Shown here: positions 17,142 through 25,515 of the stretch, piece by piece | Layout: each line of letters opens with the position of its first letter | How positions within the stretch are numbered: the stretch's first letter is position 1 | Assembly: GCF_003253545.1 (NCBI RefSeq) | Contig: NZ_QKYV01000004.1 | Coordinates: 186,001-250,000, forward strand | Source: Mesonia algae | GTDB lineage: Bacteria; Bacteroidota; Bacteroidia; Flavobacteriales; Flavobacteriaceae | Length of the DNA stretch: 64,000 nucleotides | Reading direction: 5' to 3' | Translations under genes and position numbers: made by a program | Notes under the pieces: generated by a model | What the model was told of the DNA's origin: nothing | What the model saw: only the letters and a program-made list of their open reading frames with translations | Database searches by the model: none

Positions 17142-17254
17142 TTATTTTAGCTTAATTTATAGTGGTACAAGGTATTAAATTAATGAGAATTTTATCTAAT
17201 AGAAATTCTTAAAAAAAAAGTATAAAATTATTTTTGTGAATTGAAAAAAGCTTT

Positions 17255-17262
17255 TATATTTG
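17255..17262 (+). promoter_or_regulatory. -7 box of the tRNA-Ser promoter
   Basis: TATATTTG matches TAnnTTTG. A TTTG at 17233-17236 lies 18 nt upstream as a possible -33 element. The start of transcription would be near 17270, giving a leader of about 30 nt. Confidence 0.6.
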
Positions 17263-17298
17263 CACTCGCATTCAGGGAATACCTGATGAGGCACTCAA

Positions 17299-17383
17299 GG
17301 AGAAATGGCAGAGTGGTCGAATGCGGCAGTCTTGAAAACTGTTGAGGGTCACACCTCCGGGGGTTCGAATCCCTCTTTCTCCG
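17299..17383 (+). tRNA. tRNA-Ser (anticodon UGA)
   Basis: An 85-nt class II tRNA. The acceptor stem GGAGAAA (17299-17305) pairs with TTTCTCC (17376-17382), followed by discriminator G. The anticodon loop CTTGAAA has TGA at 17333-17335 between stem halves GCAGT and ACTGT. A long variable arm and the T-arm GGGGGTTCGAATCCCTC follow. The CCA is not encoded. It lies at the left edge of the accessory island, and tRNA-Ser genes are frequent integration targets. Confidence 0.97.
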
Positions 17384-17387
17384 CTTT

Positions 17388-17421
17388 AAAAGCTCGTAAC
17401 TTCAATGTTTACGGGCTTTTT
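17388..17421 (+). terminator. Terminator of tRNA-Ser
   Basis: Hairpin with arms 17389-17400 (AAGCTCGTAAC core) and 17407-17418 (GTTTACGGGCTT), with two G-T pairs, a 6-nt loop and a following T tract. Confidence 0.7.
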
Positions 17422-17753
17422 GCTTTTAGTTAGTCAGCATTTAGTCAGCATCTCTGAAAATCATACAAATGCTTAGTCAACTTTATTGGCATTTTAGCAA
17501 AACTCTAAAAGATATAGATATATAAATAGACAGGTTTTGTTCCTCCAATTAATTACCTCTTCATTTTTATAGAATAATTATATGGTATAAAGAAAGGGGC
17601 TTATTAGGTTTGTTGTGTCCCTGTAAGAGTTCTTGATTCTGAAAATATTTTTGAAAAAAACATTGAATGTTAGGGGGGAGGGCGTATTAAAATCTCACTT
17701 TCTTTTTGATATTATAAGAGGGGCATTTATATATAGTCCCTAGTCCCTCAATT
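17422..17753. other. Non-coding left flank of the tRNA-Ser island
   Basis: No gene was found here. It opens with short repeats TAGTCAGCAT at 17431-17440 and 17442-17451 and TAGTCAAC at 17473, which look like integrase arm-binding or recombination remnants. An imperfect partner of a right-flank sequence lies at 17485-17514. The rest is low-complexity AT-rich DNA with G-rich runs (near 17674-17689) and a doubled AGTCCCT near 17740. No integrase gene or fragment can be recognised. Confidence 0.5.
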
Positions 17754-18434
17754 TTACTCATTAATTTTAAATATTAGATTTTCAACCCAAGCACTAAATC
17801 TTGGACATTGGTCAAGTATCGTTTCTATACCAATAATTGTGGCTATATCTTCTCCATCATTAGTTTTAACGTAGATATCTTTATATTTATTTAAAATCTT
17901 TTCTAGACGCTTAGAAGGTGATGTGTGGGGACTATCATTAATATCCTCTGGGTTGGGATACCTATTCCTCACATTTTTTAACTCTCTTAATATTCTGATA
18001 TCGTCATATTTAAAATCAAAACCTTCATCTGATGAAAAAAGTAATGCCTCAAACTCATGTACTTGGATGTAAGGAATAAAATACCTAGTATTTGTACCCA
18101 AATCGGAGATATAATCATTCATCCCTTTTTCTAAAATTTCCGCACCTAAGGCAGCATTACTTTGATTTAATTTAGCTTCCGCATAATAGCGAAAATTATG
18201 AATAGGTAGAATGCCGTAATAATCAAAAAAAGTAGTTACAATTTTCCCTTTTTCACTTAAATGATTTCTTAATTCTGTAAAAATTTTAGAAAACTGAACC
18301 ATACCTCCTTTTGTATGATTAATTGGTGTAACGGTCATGTGAACTCCAGTTTTCTCATATATGTAAGGAACTAAAATTGAATAAAAAACTCTTACTTCAG
18401 TTTGACCTTCAACGATGCAATGAACCCTTTTCAT
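17754..18434 (-). CDS. DUF4276 Toprim-like nuclease candidate, partner of the ATPase
   Basis: A 226-aa protein of the DUF4276 type. The N terminus has the Toprim-like signature VEGQTEVRVF at residues 8-17 with the conserved glutamate, followed by TKGGMVQF and an aspartate motif TTFFDYYGI near residue 70. Further on are VHEFEALLFS and SPSKRLEKIL, both typical of the family. DUF4276 proteins usually follow an AAA ATPase gene, as here (5-nt gap), in the manner of split OLD-like systems such as PARIS or AbiL. A DNA- or RNA-cleaving effector role in phage defence is inferred. It lies in the tRNA-Ser island. Confidence 0.85.
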   Translation of the reverse strand: MKRVHCIVEGQTEVRVFYSILVPYIYEKTGVHMTVTPINHTKGGMVQFSKIFTELRNHLSEKGKIVTTFFDYYGILPIHNFRYYAEAKLNQSNAALGAEILEKGMNDYISDLGTNTRYFIPYIQVHEFEALLFSSDEGFDFKYDDIRILRELKNVRNRYPNPEDINDSPHTSPSKRLEKILNKYKDIYVKTNDGEDIATIIGIETILDQCPRFSAWVENLIFKINE

Positions 18435-18439
18435 AACTT

Positions 18440-19537
18440 TTAATACGGTTGTCCTTTAATAATATTTTTTAACCATAATTCTCCTAAAGAAAAATCATTT
18501 AACCATTTATTTAGGTCCTTGTCCTCCAATCGATTAAAAACGGACTGATTATTAAATCTATCTACTGTAATTATATCTTCTGGGTCAAAATTACTTACTA
18601 GATTAACAGATTGTGTTGAGATAATAATTTGACATTTAACAGAAGCTTTTTTAATTAATCCTGCTAATTTATTTATAGCTACTGGATGTAATCCTAACTC
18701 AGGTTCATCAATAATTATTACCTCTGGTAAATTAGGTTGCGTCAATAAAGCAGTTAATGCAATAAAACGGATTGTTCCATCAGAGAAATGATTTGCATTA
18801 AAGGGTGTATCTGGATGATTAATTTCTCTCCATTCTAAATTTATTCTTTCTTCATTTAATCTATCGGGTTGCAATTCAAATTTTTCAAAATAAGGAGCAA
18901 TAGACTTGATGGTGTGTTCAATTCTCTTAAAATATTTTGTTTGCTTTTCCTGAAGTAAATATAAATAAGCAGCTAAATTCCCTGCATCTTCTCTTAATGA
19001 TATATTATCATTTAACATTGCTGGAGTTCTAAGTGCAGATGTATCACTGGTATCGTGAAAATGATAAATTTTAAAGTTCCTTATGTAATTATTGACATAA
19101 TATGAAATACCTTTATTATTGTTTTTAAGTACGCTTTCTTTTGAATTTGAATTAATTACATTCCAAGACCAGCCACCTCCATAAAAATCAGTCAATCCTC
19201 CCTTTGACTTATTAAAGTATGTAATTTCTTCATTTAAAAATAATGTATTATTATCCGTTCCTTCTAGATTGAAACCATATGCATTTTTATAATCAAATTC
19301 GAGATATCCAGATATTTCTTTAGATTCTTTTCTACCGAAATGCAACAGATTCTCAGCACCTCTTTTGATAGAGTAATTTTCTAGTCTTTGTTCGTAAATA
19401 TTATTAACGAGTTTAAAAAAAGATATAAAATTGGATTTACCAACTCCGTTCGAACCTATAAGAACGTTAATCGGTTTTAAGTTTAAATCGAGTTCTTTTA
19501 TTGATTTAAACCCTTTTATTTCTATCTTATTTATCAT
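18440..19537 (-). CDS. OLD-like AAA ATPase of a two-gene defence candidate
   Basis: A 365-aa RecF/OLD-like ABC-type ATPase (AAA_21 class). Walker A GSNGVGKSN lies at residues 28-36, the ABC-signature-like segment FSDGTIRFIAL near 252, Walker B VIIIDEPELGLHP near 273-285, and the H-loop/switch region IIISTQSVNLV near 304. There is no fused Toprim domain, unlike class 2 OLD or GajA; that role would be filled by the DUF4276 protein encoded 5 nt downstream. It is the first gene of the pair, behind a -7 box at 19590-19597. Codons are AT-rich, in keeping with an acquired island. Confidence 0.9.
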   Translation of the reverse strand: MINKIEIKGFKSIKELDLNLKPINVLIGSNGVGKSNFISFFKLVNNIYEQRLENYSIKRGAENLLHFGRKESKEISGYLEFDYKNAYGFNLEGTDNNTLFLNEEITYFNKSKGGLTDFYGGGWSWNVINSNSKESVLKNNNKGISYYVNNYIRNFKIYHFHDTSDTSALRTPAMLNDNISLREDAGNLAAYLYLLQEKQTKYFKRIEHTIKSIAPYFEKFELQPDRLNEERINLEWREINHPDTPFNANHFSDGTIRFIALTALLTQPNLPEVIIIDEPELGLHPVAINKLAGLIKKASVKCQIIISTQSVNLVSNFDPEDIITVDRFNNQSVFNRLEDKDLNKWLNDFSLGELWLKNIIKGQPY

Positions 19538-19589
19538 TCTAGTATATAAGGATATATTACAATAGCTAAAATATTAAAATGCTATGTAG

Positions 19590-19597
19590 CAAATGTA
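19590..19597 (-). promoter_or_regulatory. -7 box upstream of the ATPase-DUF4276 pair
   Basis: On the minus strand this reads TACATTTG, matching TAnnTTTG, 52 nt before the ATPase start. It implies the pair is transcribed separately from the GIY-YIG-like gene upstream. The -33 element is weak. Confidence 0.45.
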
Positions 19598-19737
19598 GAT
19601 TAAATATAACTTTATTTAAAATATCATTCGAACTGTAATAGAATAAATTTTCTGTTTTTAAAAAAGTGTTTTTCAATCCTATAAAGATTTTTGCTCTCTT
19701 TTATATATTTGACTAATATTCGAAAGTCACATTAAAG

Positions 19738-20325
19738 TTAATAATAACCAATTAACGGCTGGAATTTTTTAGCCAGTTGCTTTTCTAAAACTGTAACTAA
19801 ATATTTCATATCCTTATCAAAAGTGATATAGTGTAATTTTAATTCTCCAAACTCTATTGGGTCATACCAATGAAATAATTGCATACCTGCGGTCGTTTTG
19901 TAACGACTGTACCCTAAATGAGTTACTAACCTTCCCCAAAAACCAGTTTGAACTTTACCCACATATAATATTTTAGTATCAGAGCTAAATGTTTTTTTGT
20001 AGGAAGAAGTATATCTATAATTTGGATGAGAAAAATCTTTTTTTAAAGGTTCTCTATAACTCTCTATTTTTTCTCTTATTTGTTGATTTTTATCTGAAGA
20101 CTCTAACTCAAACCAATATAAAACTGGTTGCTTAACCTCCTTGATTTCTTTAAATTCAGGAATCGTTTCTGTAATGTTCTTTTCATTTAAATAATCTTTG
20201 TGAAAGAAGGTCTGATTAATAACAATTGAATCAATTTGTTTATCTAGAATATTAGATTGTAATTTTTTTAAACTCTCTATAGATTCCTCAATAAAATCAC
20301 TAAATATTTCATTCATAATTATCAT
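19738..20325 (-). CDS. GIY-YIG-like nuclease-domain protein
   Basis: A 195-aa protein whose C-terminal half looks like a divergent GIY-YIG domain: a first strand VLYWFELE, then KILYVGKVQTGFWGRL (YVG motif and arginine), and a final helix with VLEKQLAKKFQPLIG supplying the glutamate and P-x-x-G ending of the fold. The N-terminal 60 residues are helical and charged. Starts at either of two near methionines (20325 or 20316) are possible. It sits in the tRNA-Ser island upstream of the ATPase gene, with a 200-nt gap, so it may be a separate cargo gene. It could be a nuclease or a catalytically dead binder. Confidence 0.65.
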   Translation of the reverse strand: MIIMNEIFSDFIEESIESLKKLQSNILDKQIDSIVINQTFFHKDYLNEKNITETIPEFKEIKEVKQPVLYWFELESSDKNQQIREKIESYREPLKKDFSHPNYRYTSSYKKTFSSDTKILYVGKVQTGFWGRLVTHLGYSRYKTTAGMQLFHWYDPIEFGELKLHYITFDKDMKYLVTVLEKQLAKKFQPLIGYY

Positions 20326-20502
20326 TTATATTTTATCCCATTCCATCAATAAAGATCACTTCTAGCATTTATTTATCTCTCAATAAGTATTTGGATTTTT
20401 GAAGAATATTTATGAAAATTGGCTAAAATGTCCAAGACTCATATGTTCTAAATAAAACTAGCTTATTTTATTAGGTGAGTTATGAAATCGGGTAATTAGC
20501 AG

Positions 20503-20529
20503 ATTGGTTTTGCGAAAACCTAAAAGATA
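20503..20529. repeat. Imperfect right-flank repeat of the island
   Basis: This 27-nt sequence resembles 17485-17514 to the left: both begin ATTGG and end CTAAAAGATA, with TTTT, GC and AAAAC in between and small gaps. It could be a decayed attachment-site pair. The low complexity makes chance similarity possible. Confidence 0.3.
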
Positions 20530-20550
20530 ATATCTAGTAAACACTTTTAT

Positions 20551-23007
20551 TTAAAATCTCATAGATAGCTTCACGTTAAAAACCCGTGGAGATAAATAAT
20601 TAGGTATTGAATATAACCTCTTGGTGTATACATCTCTTACAAAAGTATTGGTAATAGAGTTTTGATTATCAAATAGATTAAAAATTTCTATTCCGATATT
20701 TAACTCTTCAAATACTTTTAACCAATTGGTGTTGGTATTATTTTCAGAAGGATCTACAATTACATAAGAAAAGCCAACATCTGCTCTTCTGTAATCTGGT
20801 AAACGGGTTTGATAATCGTATGGATCTGCATAATTAGGAGAACCCCCAGGCAATCCAGTATTATACACTAAATTTAAATACATTTTTAAGCTTGGTATTT
20901 TAGGAACATAATCCTGGAATAACACAGCGAATTTTAGACGTTGATCGGTAGGGCGTGAGATATAACCTCTGTCGTTTATGTTCTCTTCGGTTTTTAAATA
21001 ACCAAAACTTAACCAGCTCTCGGTTCCCGCTACGAACTCACCGTTTAACCTAAAATCAAATCCATAAGCATATGCTTCAGCAATATTAGCAGCCTCATAA
21101 CGTATTCTAACATTTTCTAAAGTATAAGGATTTACATCAGTTAACTTTTTATAATATGCTTCAGAAACCAATTTAAATGGTCTGTCTCCCATTTTAAAAC
21201 TATAGTCATTTCCTAATACAAAATGCACCGATTTTTGAGCTTTTACATCTGGATTAACTTCGCCCGTTTGTCCTCTTAACTCCCTATAAAAAGGAGGTTG
21301 ATAATAATACCCTCCAGAAAGTCTAAATAACATATCTGCTTCCCAATTGGGCTGAATGGCAAATTGAGCACGCGGACTAATAACGCTTTGCGCGGAAGCG
21401 GTTTCATCATCATTAGTTACCGCCCAAGTATGAGAACGTACACCAGCGTTAAACCAGGCATCACTTTCTCCTAAGGTAGTTTTGTAGCTCCATTGTACAT
21501 AAGACTGTATTCTATTAATTTGAGTAGAATTAAACGCTCTTACACTATTAAAAGATTCTAAGGGAGCGTTAAAAGCTTCATAAGGCTGATTGTTTTGAAA
21601 ATCTTCAAAAGGAGGTCTTATAGAAAATCCAGCAGAATCTATAATTTCATATTCCTGAATACGGTCTCTAATGTCTTCATGTGTATATTTAATTCCATAA
21701 TCAATTTGATGATCTTTAATTTTTAAAATTCCTTTATGTTCCACATTGAAAATTAAAGCATCTAGATCGTTTCTTGCGTGGGTAAGTTGAGCTCCAACAC
21801 CTTCAGAAAATTCAACTTCTCCAAGATCTGAGCTTCCAATATCAGTATTTACATCACCTAATCGATATTCTGCTAAAATATCATAATGTTCTTGCTCTTG
21901 CGTATTGTAAACCGAACCAATAAGCTTAGCGGTATAATTATCTGAAATTTCATAAGAGCCTTTTAAAGCCGCGAAATAGGTTTCGTATTGATCTTTCTCT
22001 TGTCCTTCATAAAAGATAAGTAAAGCTTTAGGATCTTGAATGGTACCAAAATTGGTTTGTCTCGTAAAGGGTTCGTAGTCGTATTTATTGATAGAAACAT
22101 TTCCTAAAAAACCTAATTCAAACTTATCATTTACTTGATAGCTAAGATAAGTCTGAGCATCGGCAAAGCGAGGTTTAAAGTTACTTTCTGTTTCTTTAGC
22201 GTTTACAAAAAGACTGTTATCTCTATACCTTAGACCTAAAATAGCAGACAGCTTCTTATTTTTAGAAACACCTTCTATAGATGCGCTTGCTCCTAATAAA
22301 CTGGCTTGGAGAGAAGCTCCAAAATCTACAGGTCTTCTATAGTCAATGCTTAATACAGAAGAGAGTTTATCTCCGTATTTGGCTTGAAAACCTCCAGCAG
22401 AAAAGTCAACATTTCTAACCATATCGGTATTTACAAAGCTTAAACCTTCTTGTTGTCCAGAACGAATTAAAAAAGGACGATAAACTTCTATTTCATTAAC
22501 GTAAACGAGATTTTCATCATAGTTTCCTCCTCTAACGGAATATTGTGTGCTTAATTCATTGTTAGAAGAAACTCCAGGTAAAGTTTTTAGTAAATTTTCT
22601 ACACCGGCATTGGCCCCCGGTATTTTTCTTATCGTTTTAGGTGAAATGGTAATAAGGCCTTCTACTTTACTTCTTCGATCTCCTGTAATAATTACGGTAC
22701 TTATTTGCTCGATGTCAGTTTTTAAAACAGGATTAATTTCTTTGTCTTCACCTTCTTTTAAATTAACTGTAAAAACCACTTTTTTAAATCCTACATAGCT
22801 AATGGTTACGATTACATTTTTATTTGCAGGTATAGCGAGATTATAAAAACCGTTTTCATTCGTAAGTGTTCCGCCATCTAGATAGCTAACATTCACAGAT
22901 GGAATAGGGGTGTCGCTTTCATCAAGTATAATTCCTTTTATTTGGGCAGTTTGCGCAAGTAAAGTCGTAGAAAATAGGAGTAGGGCTAAGTAAAGAAAAC
23001 TTTTCAA
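20551..23007 (-). CDS. TonB-dependent outer-membrane receptor with carboxypeptidase-like N-terminal domain
   Basis: An 818-aa outer-membrane transporter. It has a Sec signal peptide (about 18 residues, ending LLAQ), a CarboxypepD_reg-like beta domain (KGIILDESDTPIPSVNV... VTISYVGFKK), a plug domain (VENLLKTLPGVSS, YSVRGGNYDENLVYVNEIEVYRP) and a beta-barrel ending in a terminal phenylalanine strand (FNVKLSMRF). No SusD partner follows, so it is not a classical SusCD polysaccharide pair. It lies 12 nt downstream of the M23 peptidase gene and is probably co-transcribed with it. The substrate is unknown. One degenerate copy of the iterated palindrome lies inside. Confidence 0.93.
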   Translation of the reverse strand: MKSFLYLALLLFSTTLLAQTAQIKGIILDESDTPIPSVNVSYLDGGTLTNENGFYNLAIPANKNVIVTISYVGFKKVVFTVNLKEGEDKEINPVLKTDIEQISTVIITGDRRSKVEGLITISPKTIRKIPGANAGVENLLKTLPGVSSNNELSTQYSVRGGNYDENLVYVNEIEVYRPFLIRSGQQEGLSFVNTDMVRNVDFSAGGFQAKYGDKLSSVLSIDYRRPVDFGASLQASLLGASASIEGVSKNKKLSAILGLRYRDNSLFVNAKETESNFKPRFADAQTYLSYQVNDKFELGFLGNVSINKYDYEPFTRQTNFGTIQDPKALLIFYEGQEKDQYETYFAALKGSYEISDNYTAKLIGSVYNTQEQEHYDILAEYRLGDVNTDIGSSDLGEVEFSEGVGAQLTHARNDLDALIFNVEHKGILKIKDHQIDYGIKYTHEDIRDRIQEYEIIDSAGFSIRPPFEDFQNNQPYEAFNAPLESFNSVRAFNSTQINRIQSYVQWSYKTTLGESDAWFNAGVRSHTWAVTNDDETASAQSVISPRAQFAIQPNWEADMLFRLSGGYYYQPPFYRELRGQTGEVNPDVKAQKSVHFVLGNDYSFKMGDRPFKLVSEAYYKKLTDVNPYTLENVRIRYEAANIAEAYAYGFDFRLNGEFVAGTESWLSFGYLKTEENINDRGYISRPTDQRLKFAVLFQDYVPKIPSLKMYLNLVYNTGLPGGSPNYADPYDYQTRLPDYRRADVGFSYVIVDPSENNTNTNWLKVFEELNIGIEIFNLFDNQNSITNTFVRDVYTKRLYSIPNYLSPRVFNVKLSMRF
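21384..21400. repeat. Iterated palindrome copy 3 (one inserted base)
   Basis: CGCTTTGCGCGGAAGCG within the receptor gene, read as A-S-A-Q. The left arm differs from the perfect form by one substitution and one extra base. Confidence 0.6.
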
Positions 23008-23019
23008 AGGATTGTAGGT

Positions 23020-24720
23020 TTAATTTTTTCTGAAAAATGTACCTTCAAATGTAGTACTATTTCCTACATTATCAAGTACGATAAGTTTTAATTTGTTTTC
23101 GGTTTCTTTTATGATATCATCCTCAAAGTAATATACCAGTCTGTCTGTTTTATAATCATACTCCATCAATATAAATTTTCCGTTAATAGTAGCTCGGTAG
23201 CCCCCAATATTGGTGAGTTCATCTTCAATTTTAAATATCAATTCATTTTCACTAGACATCCATCGTTTTTCTCTAAAATTTATAGGAGTAATCTTAGGTC
23301 CTACATTATCTTGTCTAAGTTCATATTTACCGAAAGTTTTTGTGCTAACGCTAAAACGGTTGTTTTTCTTATAAGTGTCTACGTAATATGCAGCTCCCCA
23401 ATCGGTCATTCTTGCTACATATAGCTGTTCTCTATCTTTTACGGTGTAATTGCTTACATCAAAACCAATAGTCATATTTTTATGTAGAGGAGTGCTGTCG
23501 TGATGTACTTTTATTCCTTCTCCGTCTTTTTGTATATCTAAATAAGCGTCTTCATATAAAGCGCCTTTAGGAATATAAATATCAAAACCATCTTCGTCAA
23601 AAGCGATTGCTTGTCCTGCTTTTGCAAAATAAGCCGTGCTGTCAATTTTTTTAGGAGTAATCTCTTCCAAAGGAAAGGTTTTACTAGTAATAGGAACTTT
23701 AATAGTACTGGTGTTTCCTTTAAAATCTTTTACTTCTATCGTATAATTATAGTCTAAGCTATCTTGAACATTTACAAAACCTTTTTCCCCATAAGTGGTA
23801 ATGATGCTTAAAGGGTTATTATCTTCTTTAAATAGTTTTTGTACACGATTTCGTTCATTCTTATAGTAAGCATAGTCTATAAAACGATTAATATATCTAC
23901 TTTCAGAAAAAGAGAACTTTTTAAAATCTATTTGCATCAATTTATTTCCGTTAACGGAAGTTTTTATTTGATATACGCCATTTTTGTTGGAAGCAAAATC
24001 TAACCGGTCTACTGTAGAAACCCCAAAACCTAAAGTGCCGTACGCTTCAAAATTTTCAGTAATATAATTTCCGTTTCCTAAAGGAATCACTCTCAATTTT
24101 TGTCGGTTATTATTTTGATTAACGTGAGAATTTTCTCCCTGCGGATATACAAACACTCCTTCAATTAAAGGATGAGAATTATCTTGAATATTAAAACCAA
24201 AGTCTAAAGGATTCATTGGGCTTGCTGCAGCGTCTCTAATTTCGAAATGTAAATGCGGACCGCCACTACCGCCACTGTTTCCGCTGTAAGCGATAAGTTC
24301 GTTTTGTTTTACAGGCAGTTCGTTAGCTTTAGGAAAAACTTCTACTTCATAGCTTTCTTTTGCATACTGTACCTTTCTAATATAGGCTTGTATGGCTGGA
24401 GAGAATTTTTTTAAGTGTGCATAAACAGTAGTGTAACCATTGGGATGTTGAATGTAAAGGGCTTTTCCATAACCAAAATGGGAAACTTTAATCCTACTTA
24501 CATATCCTTCCGCGGAAGCGAGGACGTTTAAACCTGTTTTTTGATGAGTTTTAATATCTAATCCGCTATGAAAATGATTGGATCTTAATTCGGCGAAGGT
24601 ACCCGAAAGAATTAAAGGGATTTCTAGCGGACTTGAAAAGTAATCTTGCGGTAAATCTTCTTGCGCTTTTACAGGAGAGCAGAGGAATAATGGTAACAAG
24701 AGTAAAAAAATAAATCTCAT
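23020..24720 (-). CDS. M23 family (LytM) metallopeptidase
   Basis: A 566-aa secreted protein with a signal peptide (about 19 residues) and an N-terminal LytM peptidase domain: HSGLDI provides H-x-x-x-D, YAHLKKF and the H-x-H motif in GPHLHFEIRD complete the zinc site. A long beta-rich C-terminal part follows (about residues 190-566), of the type seen in large flavobacterial M23 proteins. It probably cleaves peptidoglycan cross-bridges or acts as a periplasmic peptidase. It lies directly upstream of the TonB receptor (12 nt). A copy of the iterated palindrome lies within the peptidase domain, encoding A-S-A-E-G. Confidence 0.92.
   Translation of the reverse strand: MRFIFLLLLPLFLCSPVKAQEDLPQDYFSSPLEIPLILSGTFAELRSNHFHSGLDIKTHQKTGLNVLASAEGYVSRIKVSHFGYGKALYIQHPNGYTTVYAHLKKFSPAIQAYIRKVQYAKESYEVEVFPKANELPVKQNELIAYSGNSGGSGGPHLHFEIRDAAASPMNPLDFGFNIQDNSHPLIEGVFVYPQGENSHVNQNNNRQKLRVIPLGNGNYITENFEAYGTLGFGVSTVDRLDFASNKNGVYQIKTSVNGNKLMQIDFKKFSFSESRYINRFIDYAYYKNERNRVQKLFKEDNNPLSIITTYGEKGFVNVQDSLDYNYTIEVKDFKGNTSTIKVPITSKTFPLEEITPKKIDSTAYFAKAGQAIAFDEDGFDIYIPKGALYEDAYLDIQKDGEGIKVHHDSTPLHKNMTIGFDVSNYTVKDREQLYVARMTDWGAAYYVDTYKKNNRFSVSTKTFGKYELRQDNVGPKITPINFREKRWMSSENELIFKIEDELTNIGGYRATINGKFILMEYDYKTDRLVYYFEDDIIKETENKLKLIVLDNVGNSTTFEGTFFRKN
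24507..24520. repeat. Iterated palindrome copy 4
   Basis: CTTCCGCGGAAGCG, perfect over its 12-bp core (24507-24518). It lies in the M23 gene and is read as A-S-A-E-G between two catalytic motifs of the LytM domain. Confidence 0.85.
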
Positions 24721-24859
24721 AAATAAGGATTAGAAATATGGTTAACTTTAAATATAGACTAATTATTATAAAAACAAAATATATTGATGAAATCCAGCGA
24801 AGTAACGCAATCTTTTAAAATAGATAAAGAAAACTGTTGCCATATTGATAAAGGTATGT

Positions 24860-24867
24860 TAACTTTG
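24860..24867 (+). promoter_or_regulatory. -7 box of the zapB-like/zapA promoter
   Basis: TAACTTTG matches TAnnTTTG, with a TTG at 24837-24839 exactly 20 nt upstream as -33 element. It lies 27 nt before the ATG at 24895. Confidence 0.6.
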
Positions 24868-24894
24868 TATAGATAAGTATTACGTGAATAGCAG

Positions 24895-25185
24895 ATGAGT
24901 AATTTGATTGAAATAGTTGATTCACTTGAAAATAAGATTAGTAAACTACTACATAAATATGAACTTTTAAAGCAGAAAAATAACGAATTAGAAGAAATCA
25001 TAGAAGAAAATAAAAGTAGAATACTAGAACTTCAAACTGGTTTAGAGTCACTTTCACAAGAAAATCAAACACTAAAATCTGTTAACGCTATACTAGGCAG
25101 TAACGAACACAAAAGAGAAACAAAGCTCAAAATAAATAGCTTAATACGAGAGATAGATCAATGTATTGTTCAACTCTCTGAATAA
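24895..25185 (+). CDS. Coiled-coil protein upstream of zapA (ZapB-like)
   Basis: A 96-aa protein that is almost entirely one coiled coil: heptad leucines and isoleucines run from ENKISKLLHKYELL through the ELEEIIEENKSRILELQ segment to residue 65. A short C-terminal helix follows. There is no signal peptide. It precedes zapA by 6 nt, and such a small coiled-coil gene before zapA is typical of flavobacteria. By analogy with ZapB it may bridge or modulate the Z-ring, but sequence similarity alone does not prove this. Confidence 0.8.
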   Translation: MSNLIEIVDSLENKISKLLHKYELLKQKNNELEEIIEENKSRILELQTGLESLSQENQTLKSVNAILGSNEHKRETKLKINSLIREIDQCIVQLSE

Positions 25186-25191
25186 TTTTGA

Positions 25192-25482
25192 ATGAGTGAC
25201 AAATTAAAAATAAAACTATCTATAGCAGACAGGGTGTACCCCTTAACCATTGCGCCAAGCCAAGAAGAAGGTTTGCGTAAAGCTGCAAAAAAGATAGAAG
25301 AAGTTATTAAGCAATTTGAGCAGAGTTATGCCGTTAGGGATAAGCAGGATGTATTAGCAATGTGTGCTTTACAATTTGCAGCAAAGACCGAACAGCATTC
25401 AATAAATAATGATAAAGAAGTGATTGATGCAAGGCAAAAATTAAGCGACTTGGTTGCAGTTTTGGATGATCACTTAAAATAA
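25192..25482 (+). CDS. zapA: Cell division protein ZapA
   Basis: A 96-aa FtsZ-binding protein that stabilises the division ring. The N-terminal domain reads KLKIKLSIADRVYPLTIAP with EEGLRKAAKKIEEVI as in the ZapA family, and a C-terminal helix (VIDARQKLSDLVAVLDDHL) forms the tetramer coiled coil. The length is typical. The upstream coiled-coil gene is in the same operon. A candidate 6S RNA follows, echoing the zapA-ssrS linkage well known in Proteobacteria. Confidence 0.92.
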   Translation: MSDKLKIKLSIADRVYPLTIAPSQEEGLRKAAKKIEEVIKQFEQSYAVRDKQDVLAMCALQFAAKTEQHSINNDKEVIDARQKLSDLVAVLDDHLK

Positions 25483-25515
25483 TAACGTTCTTTAAAATAA
25501 AAACAAAGGTTTACT

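Noticed and set aside
17640-17753. G-rich tract and doubled AGTCCCT as a possible regulatory RNA
   Set aside because: No stable paired structure or promoter could be drawn for it.
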